Shown: in pieces, positions 1 to 9,130 of the stretch
Layout of the letters: each line of letters begins with the position of its first letter
How positions within the stretch are numbered: position 1 is the stretch's first letter
Assembly (NCBI RefSeq): GCF_025567625.1
Contig: NZ_JAOQJC010000006.1
Span: 181,414 to 245,413, forward strand
Reading direction: 5' to 3'
Source of the DNA: Paenibacillus sp. J5C2022
Lineage (GTDB): Bacteria; Bacillota; Bacilli; Paenibacillales; Paenibacillaceae
Length of the DNA stretch: 64,000 bases
The notes under the pieces: generated by a model
What the model was told of the DNA's origin: nothing
The model's database searches: none
What the model saw: the letters and a program-made list of their open reading frames with translations, nothing else
Made by a program: the position numbers and the translations under genes

Positions 1-23
1 TACGCATCGCCGTCTTGAAAATG

Positions 24-257
24 TTATCCATCGGAGTCCTCCAACACCTTCTTCACAATTAAAACCGCTGTCAACAATCCGACAGCCAGACCGACAAGCA
101 AGCCCCCGACCGTCCAAGCCTTGACATCGCCAAAGCGTTCTCCGGCCATCGATCCCAGCCAATAACCTATGAAAATACAAATGCCGACATCCATGCCAAG
201 CGCTCCGACGAGAGCCGCAGCCTTCCACGGATTATCCCCTTTGTTACTCCCATTCAT
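24..257 (-). CDS. atpI: AtpI/AtpZ-family small membrane protein of the F1Fo ATP synthase operon
   Basis: This 77-residue protein has two hydrophobic segments (about residues 12-33 and 45-67) with the Gly-rich pattern of AtpI/AtpZ proteins, which assist c-ring assembly or Mg2+ supply for the ATP synthase. An ATG at 257 is chosen because an AGGGG ribosome site lies 8 nt upstream; the upstream TTG and ATG codons are too close to it. It is the last complete gene at the left edge, and atpB would be expected just outside the window. Its own sigma-A promoter lies directly upstream, so it probably opens the atp operon. The location next to mnaA and upp matches Bacillus. Family assignment rests on size, topology and context. 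Confidence 0.8.
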   Translation of the reverse strand: MNGSNKGDNPWKAAALVGALGMDVGICIFIGYWLGSMAGERFGDVKAWTVGGLLVGLAVGLLTAVLIVKKVLEDSDG

Positions 258-284
258 GGTCATTACCCCTGTCAATCCTCATAT

Positions 285-314
285 ATTTTATCGAAGCGGC
301 GCAAGGTTTGTCAA
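285..314 (-). promoter_or_regulatory. Sigma-A promoter of atpI
   Basis: On the minus strand a perfect -35 TTGACA (309-314) is followed after 18 bp by TAAAAT (285-290). The predicted transcription start lies about 20 nt before the atpI start codon. The hairpin at 391-409 between mnaA and this promoter could separate the units but has no T-tract. Confidence 0.7.
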
Positions 315-447
315 TTGAAATCCGGCGTCAAATTGCTAGTATAACATCCCAGAAATCCTTGATTCACAAGGTTTCCCGGACCCGCGAAACCGTACAGTAG
401 CACTGTACGCTGTACATTCCGCAGCTTGCGCCTTATGGAGATGGCAA

Positions 448-1596
448 CTATGAACGTTGTGTGAACGATTGCGGACGTTCCGCCGCTCTTCCAAAATGAT
501 GCAGGATCGCATCTACTATGCGCTCCGATGCACGTCCGTCACCGTAAGGATTCGCCGCCTGGCTCATCCGGCAGTACAGCGTCGTGTCGGTCAGCAGCGC
601 CTTCGTACGCTCGTATACACGTTCCTCATCGGTACCGACCAGCTCCAGCGTGCCGGCTTCGATGCCCTCCGGCCGTTCCGTCGTATCCCGCAGCACCAGA
701 GTAGGTACGCCGAACGAAGGCGCTTCCTCCTGCAGCCCGCCGGAATCGGTCAAGATCATGTAAGCATGCGGATAGAAATTATGGAACTGGAATACATCAG
801 GCGGCTCGATAAGCGAGATCCGGGGATGATTGCCCAATATCTCTTCGGCCGGCTCGCGAACGGCGGGATTCAGATGGACGGCATAGACGATGGCGACGTC
901 CTCATGCTCATCCGCGATCCGCTTCACCGCGCGGAATATGTTGCGGTGCGGCTCGCCCAGCGACTCCCGGCGGTGTGCCGTCATCAGAATCATCCGCTTG
1001 CCGCGCGCCCAATCGAGTACGGGATGTGTGAACGACTCGTCCACCGTATATTGGAACACATCCGTCGCGGTATTGCCCGTCACGTAGATGGCGCCTTCTG
1101 ACTTATTCTCCTTGCGCAAGTTGCCCGCCGACCAGTCCGTAGGCGCGAAATGGATGTCCGACAGCACACCTGCCAGCTGACGGTTCATCTCCTCCGGATA
1201 AGGCGACATCTTGTTCCACGTACGGAGTCCCGCCTCTACGTGGCCGACCTTGATCTTCTTCAGGAACGCCGCATAGCTCGCCAGGAATGTCGTCTGCGTA
1301 TCCCCGTGCACAAGCACGATATCCGGACTCGCTTCCTCCAAGACGGGCTCCAACCCTTGCAGCACCTTCACGGTCGTCTCCGTCAGCGTCTGACGCTGCT
1401 TCATGACATCCAGATCGTAATCCGGCTGAATCTCGAAAAACTCAAGCACCTGATCCAGCATCTGCCGATGCTGGGCCGTCACGCAGACGATCGATTGGAT
1501 GTCCTCTTCGCGCTTCTGCAGCTCCAGCACGAGCGGCGCCATCTTGATCGCCTCCGGTCTGGTGCCGAATATCGTCATTACCTTCAACTTAGACAC
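448..1596 (-). CDS. mnaA: UDP-N-acetylglucosamine 2-epimerase (non-hydrolysing)
   Basis: The enzyme interconverts UDP-GlcNAc and UDP-ManNAc in the cytoplasm, supplying ManNAc for teichoic-acid linkage units and secondary wall polymers. Visible signatures are the N-terminal TIFGTRPEAIKMAPL, HGDTQTTF, HVEAGLRT, TAHRRESLGE and DSGGLQEEAP, all in the order of the WecB/MnaA family. A GTG at 1596 is chosen: it is preceded by a GGGAG site and gives 382 residues, close to the Bacillus enzyme; an ATG at 1638 would overlap the upp stop and lacks a ribosome site. It follows upp by 38 bp and is probably cotranscribed. In Paenibacillus the ManNAc polymer also anchors SLH proteins such as the one at 26.5-28.9 kb. 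Confidence 0.95.
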   Translation of the reverse strand: MSKLKVMTIFGTRPEAIKMAPLVLELQKREEDIQSIVCVTAQHRQMLDQVLEFFEIQPDYDLDVMKQRQTLTETTVKVLQGLEPVLEEASPDIVLVHGDTQTTFLASYAAFLKKIKVGHVEAGLRTWNKMSPYPEEMNRQLAGVLSDIHFAPTDWSAGNLRKENKSEGAIYVTGNTATDVFQYTVDESFTHPVLDWARGKRMILMTAHRRESLGEPHRNIFRAVKRIADEHEDVAIVYAVHLNPAVREPAEEILGNHPRISLIEPPDVFQFHNFYPHAYMILTDSGGLQEEAPSFGVPTLVLRDTTERPEGIEAGTLELVGTDEERVYERTKALLTDTTLYCRMSQAANPYGDGRASERIVDAILHHFGRAAERPQSFTQRS

Positions 1597-1634
1597 GAAT
1601 CTCCCACTCCCACTTCTATAATTCGGATTGCCTG

Positions 1635-2264
1635 TCAATTGGTGCCGAACATGCGGTCTCCCGCATCGCCAAGACCTGGAATAATATAGCCCTTCTCATC
1701 CAGCCGTTCGTCCAATGCGGCGATATAGATATCGATGTCCGGGTGTGCGTCCTGAACGGCCTTCACACCTTCAGGAGCAGCGATGAGGCACATCAGCTTG
1801 ATATGGTCGCATCCCCTCTGCTTGAGCGAGTTAATCGCCGCTATCGCGGAGCCGCCTGTCGCAAGCATGGGATCGATGACGATGAGCAGCCTCTCCTTCG
1901 CATCCGTAGGCAAATTAATGTAATATTCCATAGGCTTCAGCGTCTCATGATCCCGCGCAAGGCCGATGTGCCCTACCTTGGCGGATGGAATCAGCTTCAA
2001 TATGCCGTCCACCATGCCGAGACCGGCTCTGAGAATCGGGACGAGCCCCAGCATTCTGCCCGATACGACCTTGGCATCGGCGATCGCGACAGGCGTCTCC
2101 ACCTTAATCGTATCCAGCGGAATATGGCGTGTAATCTCGTAAGCCATAAGCGTCGCCACTTCGTCCACCAGCTCGCGGAAATCCTTCGTATTCGTCTCTT
2201 TATCCCGAATGAATGTCAGCTTGTGCTGTATCAGGGGATGATCACATATAACCAATTTGCTCAT
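1635..2264 (-). CDS. upp: Uracil phosphoribosyltransferase
   Basis: Converts uracil and PRPP into UMP in pyrimidine salvage. The 209-residue protein begins [16 protein letters not shown] and carries the PRPP loop [12 protein letters not shown] and the C-terminal uracil-binding [16 protein letters not shown], collinear with the B. subtilis enzyme. The ATG at 2264 has a GGGAGGAATT ribosome site; an in-frame upstream start at 2297 is not supported. In Bacillus upp directly follows glyA, but here about 7 kb (opp operon and repeat arrays) separates them. Confidence 0.97.
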   Translation of the reverse strand: MSKLVICDHPLIQHKLTFIRDKETNTKDFRELVDEVATLMAYEITRHIPLDTIKVETPVAIADAKVVSGRMLGLVPILRAGLGMVDGILKLIPSAKVGHIGLARDHETLKPMEYYINLPTDAKERLLIVIDPMLATGGSAIAAINSLKQRGCDHIKLMCLIAAPEGVKAVQDAHPDIDIYIAALDERLDEKGYIIPGLGDAGDRMFGTN

Positions 2265-2397
2265 GGAGCGTAATTCCTCCCACAATAACTTTATCAACGT
2301 CGTCCATCCCTTAGCATGGACACAATCCCATTTATTATAGCACTGTCAATAGTCTGATGCATCTCTATTCTTCCCATAACAATTGTGTGCAAACAAG

Positions 2398-2438
2398 ACA
2401 AGCCGGGAAGCTGCTCGCAAGCATGCCTCCCGGCTTGT
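2398..2438 (-). terminator. Rho-independent terminator of the opp operon
   Basis: ACAAGCCGGGA pairs with TCCCGGCTTGT around a 19-nt loop that can fold further (GCATGC). It lies 47 bp past the oppF stop. The T-tract on the minus strand is weak (CTTGTTTG). Confidence 0.7.
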
Positions 2439-2484
2439 TCCTACATATAATGCCATGGCGATCTTGTACCGATCACATGGGCAA

Positions 2485-3441
2485 TCAGGCGTAATGGCAG
2501 GAGGCATAATGCCCCTTCTTCACTTCTAGCAGCTTCGGCTCGTCTGTCTTGCACTTCTCCGTTGCCATCGGACAGCGCGTGTGGAACTGGCAGCCCATCG
2601 GCGGATTGATCGGGCTCGGCAGATCGCCTTGCAGCACAATTCGCTCCCGCCCCGCTTCCACCTCGGGGTCCGGAATCGGAATAGCCGACAGCAGAGCGCG
2701 CGTATAAGGATGCCTCGGATCGTCATAGAGCTTGTCGCTTTCGGCCAGCTCGACGATCTTGCCCAAGTACATCACCGCTACCCTGTCGCTAATATGCTTG
2801 ACCATGGACAAGTCATGGGCGATGAAGAGATACGTCAAGCCCATACTCCGCTGCAGATCTTTCATAAGATTGACGACCTGCGCCTGAATGGACACGTCCA
2901 GCGCGGAGATCGGCTCATCGGCAATAATGAACTTCGGATCCACCGCCAGCGCTCTGGCGATCCCGATACGCTGCCGCTGGCCGCCCGAGAATTCGTGCGG
3001 ATAACGGATGGCATGATCCGGGTTCAGGCCGACGAGATCAAGCAGACCTTCCACCTTGCGCTTGCGCTCCGCCCTGCTGCCCGCCAGATTATGAATATCC
3101 AGCGCTTCGCCGATAATATCCGTCACTGTCAGACGCGGATTTAGCGAAGCGTACGGGTCCTGGAAGATCATCTGCATATTGCGGCGCAGCCCTTTCAAGC
3201 CGGAACCGCGCAATTTGTATATATCCTTGCCGTCGAACGTCACGTTGCCGCCGGTCGGCTCATACAGACGCAGAATCGTACGACCGGCCGTCGACTTCCC
3301 GCAGCCGGACTCGCCGACGACGCCAACCGTCTCGCCGCGGCCAATGGAGAAGCTGATGTCGTTGACAGCCTTCAATATTTTGTTGCCGCCCAAGTTGAAG
3401 AACTTGCGCAGATCATTCACTTCCACTAGTGGCGAGCTCAT
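2485..3441 (-). CDS. oppF: Oligopeptide ABC transporter ATP-binding protein OppF-type
   Basis: One of two ATPases that power oligopeptide import from the cytoplasmic face of the membrane. It has Walker [10 protein letters not shown] (43-51), the signature SGGQRQR (152-158), Walker B IIADEP (172-177) and the H-loop His209. The C-terminal segment GCQFHTRCP and following Cys residues form the OppD/F C-terminal domain typical of peptide transporters. 318 residues is the usual size. Its ATG overlaps the oppD stop (ATGA), so the two are translationally coupled. It is the last gene of oppA-BCDF. In Bacillus the Opp system takes up signalling peptides that promote sporulation and competence; dipeptide (Dpp) specificity cannot be excluded from the ATPase alone. 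Confidence 0.92.
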   Translation of the reverse strand: MSSPLVEVNDLRKFFNLGGNKILKAVNDISFSIGRGETVGVVGESGCGKSTAGRTILRLYEPTGGNVTFDGKDIYKLRGSGLKGLRRNMQMIFQDPYASLNPRLTVTDIIGEALDIHNLAGSRAERKRKVEGLLDLVGLNPDHAIRYPHEFSGGQRQRIGIARALAVDPKFIIADEPISALDVSIQAQVVNLMKDLQRSMGLTYLFIAHDLSMVKHISDRVAVMYLGKIVELAESDKLYDDPRHPYTRALLSAIPIPDPEVEAGRERIVLQGDLPSPINPPMGCQFHTRCPMATEKCKTDEPKLLEVKKGHYASCHYA

Positions 3442-4439
3442 ACGGGCACCTCCCGATTCGCATAAGGATGCAGCATCCAGCAGGCGGCGGCATGCGTATC
3501 GCTGCCCTTGATCGGCTCCAGGGCAGGATCATGATCGACGCATACCCTCATCGCCTCATCGCAACGAGCGCAGAAGCTGCAGCCTGCAGGCGGCTTGATC
3601 AAATCCGGCGGCATGCCGTTGATCGGGATAAGCGGCTCGTCCTTCTTCTGATCCAGCCGCGGCAGCGAACGAAGCAAGCCGCGTGTATAAGGATGCTGAG
3701 GATTATGGAATATTTCCCACTTTGTGCCTGTCTCGACCACTTTGCCCGCATACATGACAATAACGCGGTCGCACACATCGGCGACGACACCCAGGTCATG
3801 GGTAATGAGAATAATCGACGTCCCCATCTTCTTCTGCAGATCCTTCATAACTCCCATAATCTGCGCCTGAATAGTTACGTCAAGCGCCGTCGTCGGCTCG
3901 TCTGCTATAAGCAGCGACGGGTTGCAAGCGAGCGCGATCGCAATCATCACCCGCTGGCGCATACCGCCAGAGAATTGATGAGGATAGGCGTCCATGCGCG
4001 CCGCCGGATTCGGAATGCCGACCAAGTCAAGCATCTCCACTGCACGGCTTGTCGCCTTCGCCTTGCTCAGCTGCTGATGCTTGGTTAAGCCCTCCATAAT
4101 CTGCGCGCCGACTGTCATTGTCGGATTAAGCGACGTCATGGGGTCCTGGAAGATCATCCCGATCTTGTTGCCGCGGATCTTCTGCATCTCCTTCTCCGAT
4201 AGTGAGAGCAGATCAATTCCATCGAATATAATAGAACCTTCTTTGATCCGGCTTGGCGGCGACGGGTTCAATCGCATAATGGATTGCGCCGTCACACTTT
4301 TCCCGGAGCCGGATTCGCCGACGATTGCGACCGCTTCGCCTTGCTTCACATCGAAGCTGACGCCGCGTATCGCTTGCACTTCGCCGGCATATACGTCGAA
4401 GGATACACGTAAGTTATTGACTTCCAACAAAGTTTTCAT
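3438..4439 (-). CDS. oppD: Oligopeptide ABC transporter ATP-binding protein OppD-type
   Basis: Partner ATPase of OppF. Walker A GESGSGKS (41-48), signature FSGGMRQRV, Walker [13 protein letters not shown] and a C-terminal [10 protein letters not shown] oligopeptide domain are visible. The ATG at 4439 is preferred over the ATG at 4448 because the AGGAGG site would be only 2 nt from the latter. The 333-residue product fits the family. It follows oppC by 31 bp and overlaps oppF by 4 nt. Confidence 0.92.
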   Translation of the reverse strand: MKTLLEVNNLRVSFDVYAGEVQAIRGVSFDVKQGEAVAIVGESGSGKSVTAQSIMRLNPSPPSRIKEGSIIFDGIDLLSLSEKEMQKIRGNKIGMIFQDPMTSLNPTMTVGAQIMEGLTKHQQLSKAKATSRAVEMLDLVGIPNPAARMDAYPHQFSGGMRQRVMIAIALACNPSLLIADEPTTALDVTIQAQIMGVMKDLQKKMGTSIILITHDLGVVADVCDRVIVMYAGKVVETGTKWEIFHNPQHPYTRGLLRSLPRLDQKKDEPLIPINGMPPDLIKPPAGCSFCARCDEAMRVCVDHDPALEPIKGSDTHAAACWMLHPYANREVPV

Positions 4440-4470
4440 GGCTGTCATGACCTCCTTTTTGCCGGAATGT

Positions 4471-5415
4471 TTATTTTTTCAGCTTCGGATCGAATGCATC
4501 CCGCAGGCCATCGCCCAGAACGTTAAATGCAAATATCGTCAAGCTCAGGAAAAATGCAGGGAACAGCAGACGCCAAGGGAACAGGTCAATGGCGCTGACC
4601 CCTTCATCAATCATCGTCCCCCAGGAAGCGACCGGCGATTGCACGCCGAGACCGAGGAAGCTCAGGAACGCTTCGGTGAAAATCGCGTTCGGAATAGTGA
4701 GCGTCAGCGTAACGAGAATCGGCCCCATTGCGTTGGGAATAAGATGGCGGAAAATGATGCGAAACGCCCCTGCGCCGAGCGACTTCGATGCCAGCGCATA
4801 CTCTTGATTTTTCAGCTGCATAATTTGACCGCGCACAATCCAGGCCATATTAATCCAGCCGGTTATCGACATCGCAATTATAATGGTCGTTATGCTGGGC
4901 TCCATGACAACCAGCAGTAGAATAACGACCAGCAAATAAGGGATGGCAGCGAGAATTTCCGAAAACCGATTCATCACTTCATCGACCTTGCCGCCGAAGT
5001 AGCCCATGATGCCGCCATAAATGATGCCGATCACCAAATCGATCAGTGCGGCTACAACGCCAACGAACAGCGATACTTGCGCGCCCTTCCACGTTCTCTC
5101 CAGCATGTCGCGTCCCAGATCGTCCGTACCGAACCAGTGGGCGGCGCTAGGCGCTGCATTCGTATTGTCCAGATAATTGGTGCTGTGATCGTTCGGCGAC
5201 AGGATTGGAATCGCGATCGCACATACGGCCATGACCACGATGATCCAGAAGCCCGTCATAGCGAGCTTGTTGCTGACGAGACGCATCCATATATCTTGCC
5301 ATGCCGTTAAGCTCTTGCGCCCTTCTCCCGAATCCGTCTTGTCAGACTTCGGAAGCTTCTCGAACATGTCGGGAGTCAGTCCGTCAGGAGCGGCTGTATT
5401 GTATTTATCGGACAT
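4471..5415 (-). CDS. oppC: Oligopeptide ABC transporter permease OppC-type
   Basis: Membrane permease of the importer with about six transmembrane helices and a long hydrophilic N-terminus (residues 1-50), as in OppC/DppC. The EAA coupling loop is ALASKSLGAGAFRIIFRHLIPNA in the third quarter of the protein, where it would contact OppD/OppF. The ATG at 5415 has a GGGAGGG site 7 nt upstream; an in-frame ATG at 5436 lies inside oppB and has no site. Only 1 nt separates the oppB stop from this start. 314 residues. Confidence 0.92.
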   Translation of the reverse strand: MSDKYNTAAPDGLTPDMFEKLPKSDKTDSGEGRKSLTAWQDIWMRLVSNKLAMTGFWIIVVMAVCAIAIPILSPNDHSTNYLDNTNAAPSAAHWFGTDDLGRDMLERTWKGAQVSLFVGVVAALIDLVIGIIYGGIMGYFGGKVDEVMNRFSEILAAIPYLLVVILLLVVMEPSITTIIIAMSITGWINMAWIVRGQIMQLKNQEYALASKSLGAGAFRIIFRHLIPNAMGPILVTLTLTIPNAIFTEAFLSFLGLGVQSPVASWGTMIDEGVSAIDLFPWRLLFPAFFLSLTIFAFNVLGDGLRDAFDPKLKK

Positions 5416-5416
5416 G

Positions 5417-6352
5417 TTATTTCCCTCCCTTTCCACCGGATTTGCGCATACGCGGGTCCACTAGCACGTACGCCACATCCGCCAAGAACCGGGCTGCCAT
5501 CAATATAACGGCGTAGAAAATCGTAATCCCCATGATGAGAGGATAATCTCTATCTGTTACACTTTGAACAAAGTACTTTCCGATGCCAGGTATGGCAAAA
5601 ATTTCTTCAATGACAACAGAGCCAGTAATAATTCCCGCCGTCAAGTATCCCAAATAAGTGACAACAGGCAGCATGGAATTACGCAGCGCATGTCTCCATA
5701 CAATCAGATGACCGGAAAGGCCTTTGGATTTTGCAGTTTTAATAAAATCGGCGTTCAATACTTCAATCATGGTCGACCTAAGCAGTCTGGCAATAAACGC
5801 AATCGGCCCCGACGCAAGCGTGATGGTCGGAAGCACATAATCAAGCGGATCATCAAGACCTGCTACATCAAATATAGGAAACTTCACAGCAAACAGATAT
5901 TGCAATATCGGCGCCAATACCAAGCTGGGCACCGCCAAGCCGATAACGGCGATAATCATCGCCAGATTGTCCAAAAATTTGCGGTGATGCATCGCCGCAA
6001 TAATGCCAAGCAAGCTGCCCACCACAACGGATGTGACTATGGCAGATAAGCCAAGGCTTAACGAATAGCCGAACGAATCCTTGATCATTTTGTCAACTGA
6101 CTGGAACTTCTTCTTCATGGATATGCCCAGGTCACCGTGCAGCAAGTTGTTCAAATAGGTCGTGTATTGCTGGAACAAAGGCTTATCCAGCCCGTAATAA
6201 GCCTCCAGATTTTTCTGGACCGCCTCGCTCGTTGCCTTCTCTGACTGCAAGGGACTGCCCGGAATGGCGTTCATAAGGAAGAACGTGGCGGTAACAAGCA
6301 GAAATAAGGACAACAGCATAAAGATAAATTTGCTTGTAATGTAGCGGACCAA
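5417..6352 (-). CDS. oppB: Oligopeptide ABC transporter permease OppB-type
   Basis: First permease of the importer, 311 residues, with an N-terminal TM anchor (9-29), a periplasmic-type loop containing YGLDKPLFQQY and five further helices. The EAA loop FIKTAKSKGLSGHLIVWRHALRNS and the following PVVTYLGYL are diagnostic of OppB/DppB. It is separated from oppA by about 130 bp containing an attenuator-like hairpin and starts the tightly packed oppBCDF block. Confidence 0.92.
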   Translation of the reverse strand: MVRYITSKFIFMLLSLFLLVTATFFLMNAIPGSPLQSEKATSEAVQKNLEAYYGLDKPLFQQYTTYLNNLLHGDLGISMKKKFQSVDKMIKDSFGYSLSLGLSAIVTSVVVGSLLGIIAAMHHRKFLDNLAMIIAVIGLAVPSLVLAPILQYLFAVKFPIFDVAGLDDPLDYVLPTITLASGPIAFIARLLRSTMIEVLNADFIKTAKSKGLSGHLIVWRHALRNSMLPVVTYLGYLTAGIITGSVVIEEIFAIPGIGKYFVQSVTDRDYPLIMGITIFYAVILMAARFLADVAYVLVDPRMRKSGGKGGK

Positions 6353-6437
6353 AGGTTCACCTACTCTCTAGATCTTTATTGAAGCGGCGTATCGCATTCC
6401 GGATAACTATCCTTCGCTTATACGCTTTAATACCTTG

Positions 6438-6475
6438 AAAAGGGTATATATAGGATGACTATATATACCCTTTCG
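6438..6475 (-). terminator. Attenuator-like hairpin between oppA and oppB
   Basis: AAAGGGTATATATA pairs with TATATATACCCTTT across a 7-nt loop, and the minus-strand product ends in TTTTC. Partial termination here would give more binding protein than permease or ATPase, as is usual for importers in which the binding protein is encoded first. Confidence 0.65.
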
Positions 6476-6483
6476 TTTGAAGG

Positions 6484-8151
6484 TTACTCTTTGCTGCCGA
6501 ATACCCAGTCGATCGTACCGGAGTAGTCAGGACCAACGCCTTTGAATCCGTCCTTAAGCATTGTAACAGTTGTATAGTAGTACACCGGCAGTACGGCCAT
6601 GTCTTGCTCGAATGCGATCTTCTCGGCTTGCGCCACCAGATCGAGGCTTGCTTTCATGTCCGGCAGAGTAAGCGACTCGTCAAGCAGCTTGCCCACTTCT
6701 TCATTGATATACTTGCCGTCGTTATTGCCGGAGTTCGGGTGAAGCAGGTCTACAACGAAGGAGTTCGGATGGTTGTTGTCCGCTCCCCAGCCTGAACGGG
6801 CGATATCGAATTGTCCCGCTTTTTTCGCTTCCAGGAATGTTCCCCACTCCTGATTGGCCAGCTTCACTTCCACACCCAGGTTTTTGCGCCACATATCTAC
6901 CATTGCTTCAGCCAGCTTCTTGTGGCCCTCGCTTGTGTTGTACAGCAAGGTGATTTCCGGCAGCTCTGTCAGACCTTTTTCCTTCAGTCCTTCTTCCAGA
7001 AGCTTCTTCGCTTCCTCTACATTTTCCTGGAAGAAGTCGTCCGCATACATATCGCGGTAAGTCTTGTCGTCTGCGCCTGCAATGTTCGGCGGCACAATGC
7101 CGAATGCCGGCGTTTGCTTCGCTTTCGTAACATTGTCGATCAGCGATTGACGATCGATCGACATCGCGAACGCTTTACGGATTTTGGCATTGTCGAACGG
7201 CGCTTTCTGATGGTTGAACTCGTAGTAGTACACGGAACCGACATTGTGAACCGTTGCTTTCCCTTCTTCGATCATCTTAGGCGTGCGGTCAATGGACAGA
7301 GCGCCGGCTTGTGCGCCAATCCAGTCAATCTTGTTCGTCTCATACAAGTTGAAGATCGTGTTCTCATCGTTCACGATAGTCAACGTCACTTTATCGAAGC
7401 CAATTTTGTCAGTTGCATAATAGTCCGGATTCTTCTCCAGCACGAGCTTGTCTTCATGTGCCCATTGCTTCAACAAGAAAGGTCCGTTGGAGACAATCGT
7501 TTTTTGCTCCGCAGCCCAGCCTTCCGAAGCTTCGACTGTTGCCTTGTGTACAGGAGAGAATGTGTAGAAGGCTACGATGCTCGGGAAGTAAGGAGTCGGC
7601 GAATGCAGCTTCACTTCCAGCGTGTAATCGCCTGTGGCCTTGATTCCGACTTGATCGGCGTCCTTAATCTCCCCAGCGTTATAAGCTTCCGCATTCACAA
7701 TGTAGTTCATCTTGTAAGCATAGTCTGCAGGAGTTGCGGGATCGATGACACGCTTCCAGGCATATTCGAAGTCATGCGCCGTAACACTGTCGCCGTTGCT
7801 CCACTTCACATCATCGCGAAGATTAAATGTATATGTCAGTCCGTCTTCCGATACTGTCCAATCCTTTGCGACAGCCGCTTCCGGGAAGCCCTCCGCATTC
7901 AGACGCGTAAGGCCTTCATACAGGCCGGCCGCTACGATGCCGGATGTAGAATCCTTCATCAGGGCAGGGTCCAGGGACGGTGGATCGCTCGCTATCGTAA
8001 ATCTGAATTCAGCGGCTGCCGTTTTACCTTCCTCGCCTTTGCCGCCTTGGCCCGCTTCCTCTTTGGATTTGCCGCAAGCTGCGAGCAATGTGCTGAGCGC
8101 AAGTACGAATACAAGCATGAACAGCGTTGACTTTTTGAAACTTCCTTTCAT
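6484..8151 (-). CDS. oppA: Oligopeptide-binding lipoprotein OppA-type
   Basis: Extracellular peptide-binding lipoprotein that delivers oligopeptides to OppBC. A basic N-terminus, hydrophobic core and lipobox LLAAC (Cys about 26) mark a lipid-anchored signal peptide; it is followed by an acidic/Gly linker and an SBP family 5 fold (SDPPSLDPALMKDSTS near the start, TFNLRDDVKWSNGDSVTAHDF in the middle). The ATG at 8151 is chosen: GGGAG is 9 nt upstream, and a TTG at 8160 is too close to it. 555 residues is typical. It has its own promoter with an adjacent Spo0A-type box and is transcribed ahead of oppBCDF. Confidence 0.92.
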   Translation of the reverse strand: MKGSFKKSTLFMLVFVLALSTLLAACGKSKEEAGQGGKGEEGKTAAAEFRFTIASDPPSLDPALMKDSTSGIVAAGLYEGLTRLNAEGFPEAAVAKDWTVSEDGLTYTFNLRDDVKWSNGDSVTAHDFEYAWKRVIDPATPADYAYKMNYIVNAEAYNAGEIKDADQVGIKATGDYTLEVKLHSPTPYFPSIVAFYTFSPVHKATVEASEGWAAEQKTIVSNGPFLLKQWAHEDKLVLEKNPDYYATDKIGFDKVTLTIVNDENTIFNLYETNKIDWIGAQAGALSIDRTPKMIEEGKATVHNVGSVYYYEFNHQKAPFDNAKIRKAFAMSIDRQSLIDNVTKAKQTPAFGIVPPNIAGADDKTYRDMYADDFFQENVEEAKKLLEEGLKEKGLTELPEITLLYNTSEGHKKLAEAMVDMWRKNLGVEVKLANQEWGTFLEAKKAGQFDIARSGWGADNNHPNSFVVDLLHPNSGNNDGKYINEEVGKLLDESLTLPDMKASLDLVAQAEKIAFEQDMAVLPVYYYTTVTMLKDGFKGVGPDYSGTIDWVFGSKE

Positions 8152-8296
8152 GAAAATCAACTCCCATTTCTATGTGTATTTTGTTTGAAACCGTATTAAC
8201 AGGAATATGGACCGAACTGAATGCCAAGGTAAAACATACATTTTATTGAAAATAACCAGTTTTACACAAGATTCATATTCTACAGTAACGTTTAAC

Positions 8297-8342
8297 AATA
8301 TACTATTTCATTTTTATTATTGTCAATCATATATTTGTCGAA
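8297..8342 (-). promoter_or_regulatory. opp promoter with an adjacent Spo0A-box-like site
   Basis: On the minus strand TTGACA (8321-8326) and TATATT (8297-8302) are separated by 18 bp. Immediately upstream of the -35, TTTGTCGAAA occurs on the plus strand (core TGTCGAA 8336-8342), matching the extended Spo0A box. The leader to oppA would be about 140 nt. Promoter call is firm; Spo0A binding is inference from a short motif. Confidence 0.6.
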
Positions 8343-8808
8343 ATTTCTTTCCAAATGCCGACTGCGCCAGCAAACCCAGTACTGGCTTGAAATAGCGAAA
8401 TCCGCTTTAAAACACTGTCCGATGGACGCTTTAACGCTTTAACACCTATTTGCTTTATAGCGAATTTGCTTTAAAGCTATGGTACGTCGCAGCGGTTTTC
8501 GGGTGTAGTTTTTTGAAAATTCTTAATTCATAGATAACATTATAGTAATATTATGGGATTTATTATTTTTGAAAAGTCGGATTATTTGCAATATCCCTCC
8601 TCCTTTCTTTCCTTCCTTGCGCCTAAATAACCATCCGTTGGTTCACTGTCTTATCATGTCCCAATGCGGCAAAAAGTTTCTTGCGGCAAACAAAAATAAC
8701 CCCATAAAGTGGGGCTCTGCTTCGAAGCTTACTCAGGTACTTGGCGGGGACACCAGAACTTATATCGCTTTATAGAAAAACGCCTGACGGCGTCCTTTCG
8801 TTCTTAGT
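8343..8808. other. Intergenic DNA without a recognisable gene
   Basis: No supported coding region. Between 8388 and 8480 the motif GCTTTAA and close variants occur repeatedly in short spacing, with an AAAGC/GCTTT self-complementary pattern; 8480-8560 is AT-rich. The function is unknown. Confidence 0.4.
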
Positions 8809-9080
8809 CCACCCTGCAACCGAGGTCTCATCGCTTACAGCTCAGCATTCACCCACTTCCCACTCTCCAGCACAGGTCACCTTGACTGCAGCTTCACATT
8901 CGCCTTCTCCCCATCCTGCAACCGAGGCCTCATCGCTTACAGCTCAGCATTCACCTACTTCCCACTCTCCAGCACAGGTCACCTTGACTGCAGCTTCACA
9001 TTCGCCTTGTCCCCACCCTGCAACCGAGGTCTCATCGCTTGCAGCTCACCATTCACCCGCTTCCCACTCTCCAGCCGAGA
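8809..9080. repeat. 102-bp tandem repeat, about 2.6 copies
   Basis: Copies start at 8809, 8911 and 9013, each with CC(A)CCCTGCAACCGAGG-like starts; the third decays after about 9070. Within each unit the two 51-bp halves (starting CCACCCTGCAACCGAGG and CCACTCTCCAGCACAGG) are recognisably related, so the unit is a diverged 51-bp dimer, the same period as the neighbouring array at 9131. A plus-strand frame is open through it, but the composition looks repetitive rather than coding. Confidence 0.8.
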
Positions 9081-9130
9081 TCACAATTCCTGATGACCTC
9101 CTACTCTCTTCCCACATACACGCCCCTTGT

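Noticed and set aside
391..409. Terminator after mnaA
   Set aside because: CGTACAG/CTGTACG hairpin is short and lacks a T-tract on the minus strand.
6811..8130. 439-codon frame antisense to oppA
   Set aside because: Shadow of oppA; no ribosome site and Arg/His/Cys-rich composition typical of antisense frames.
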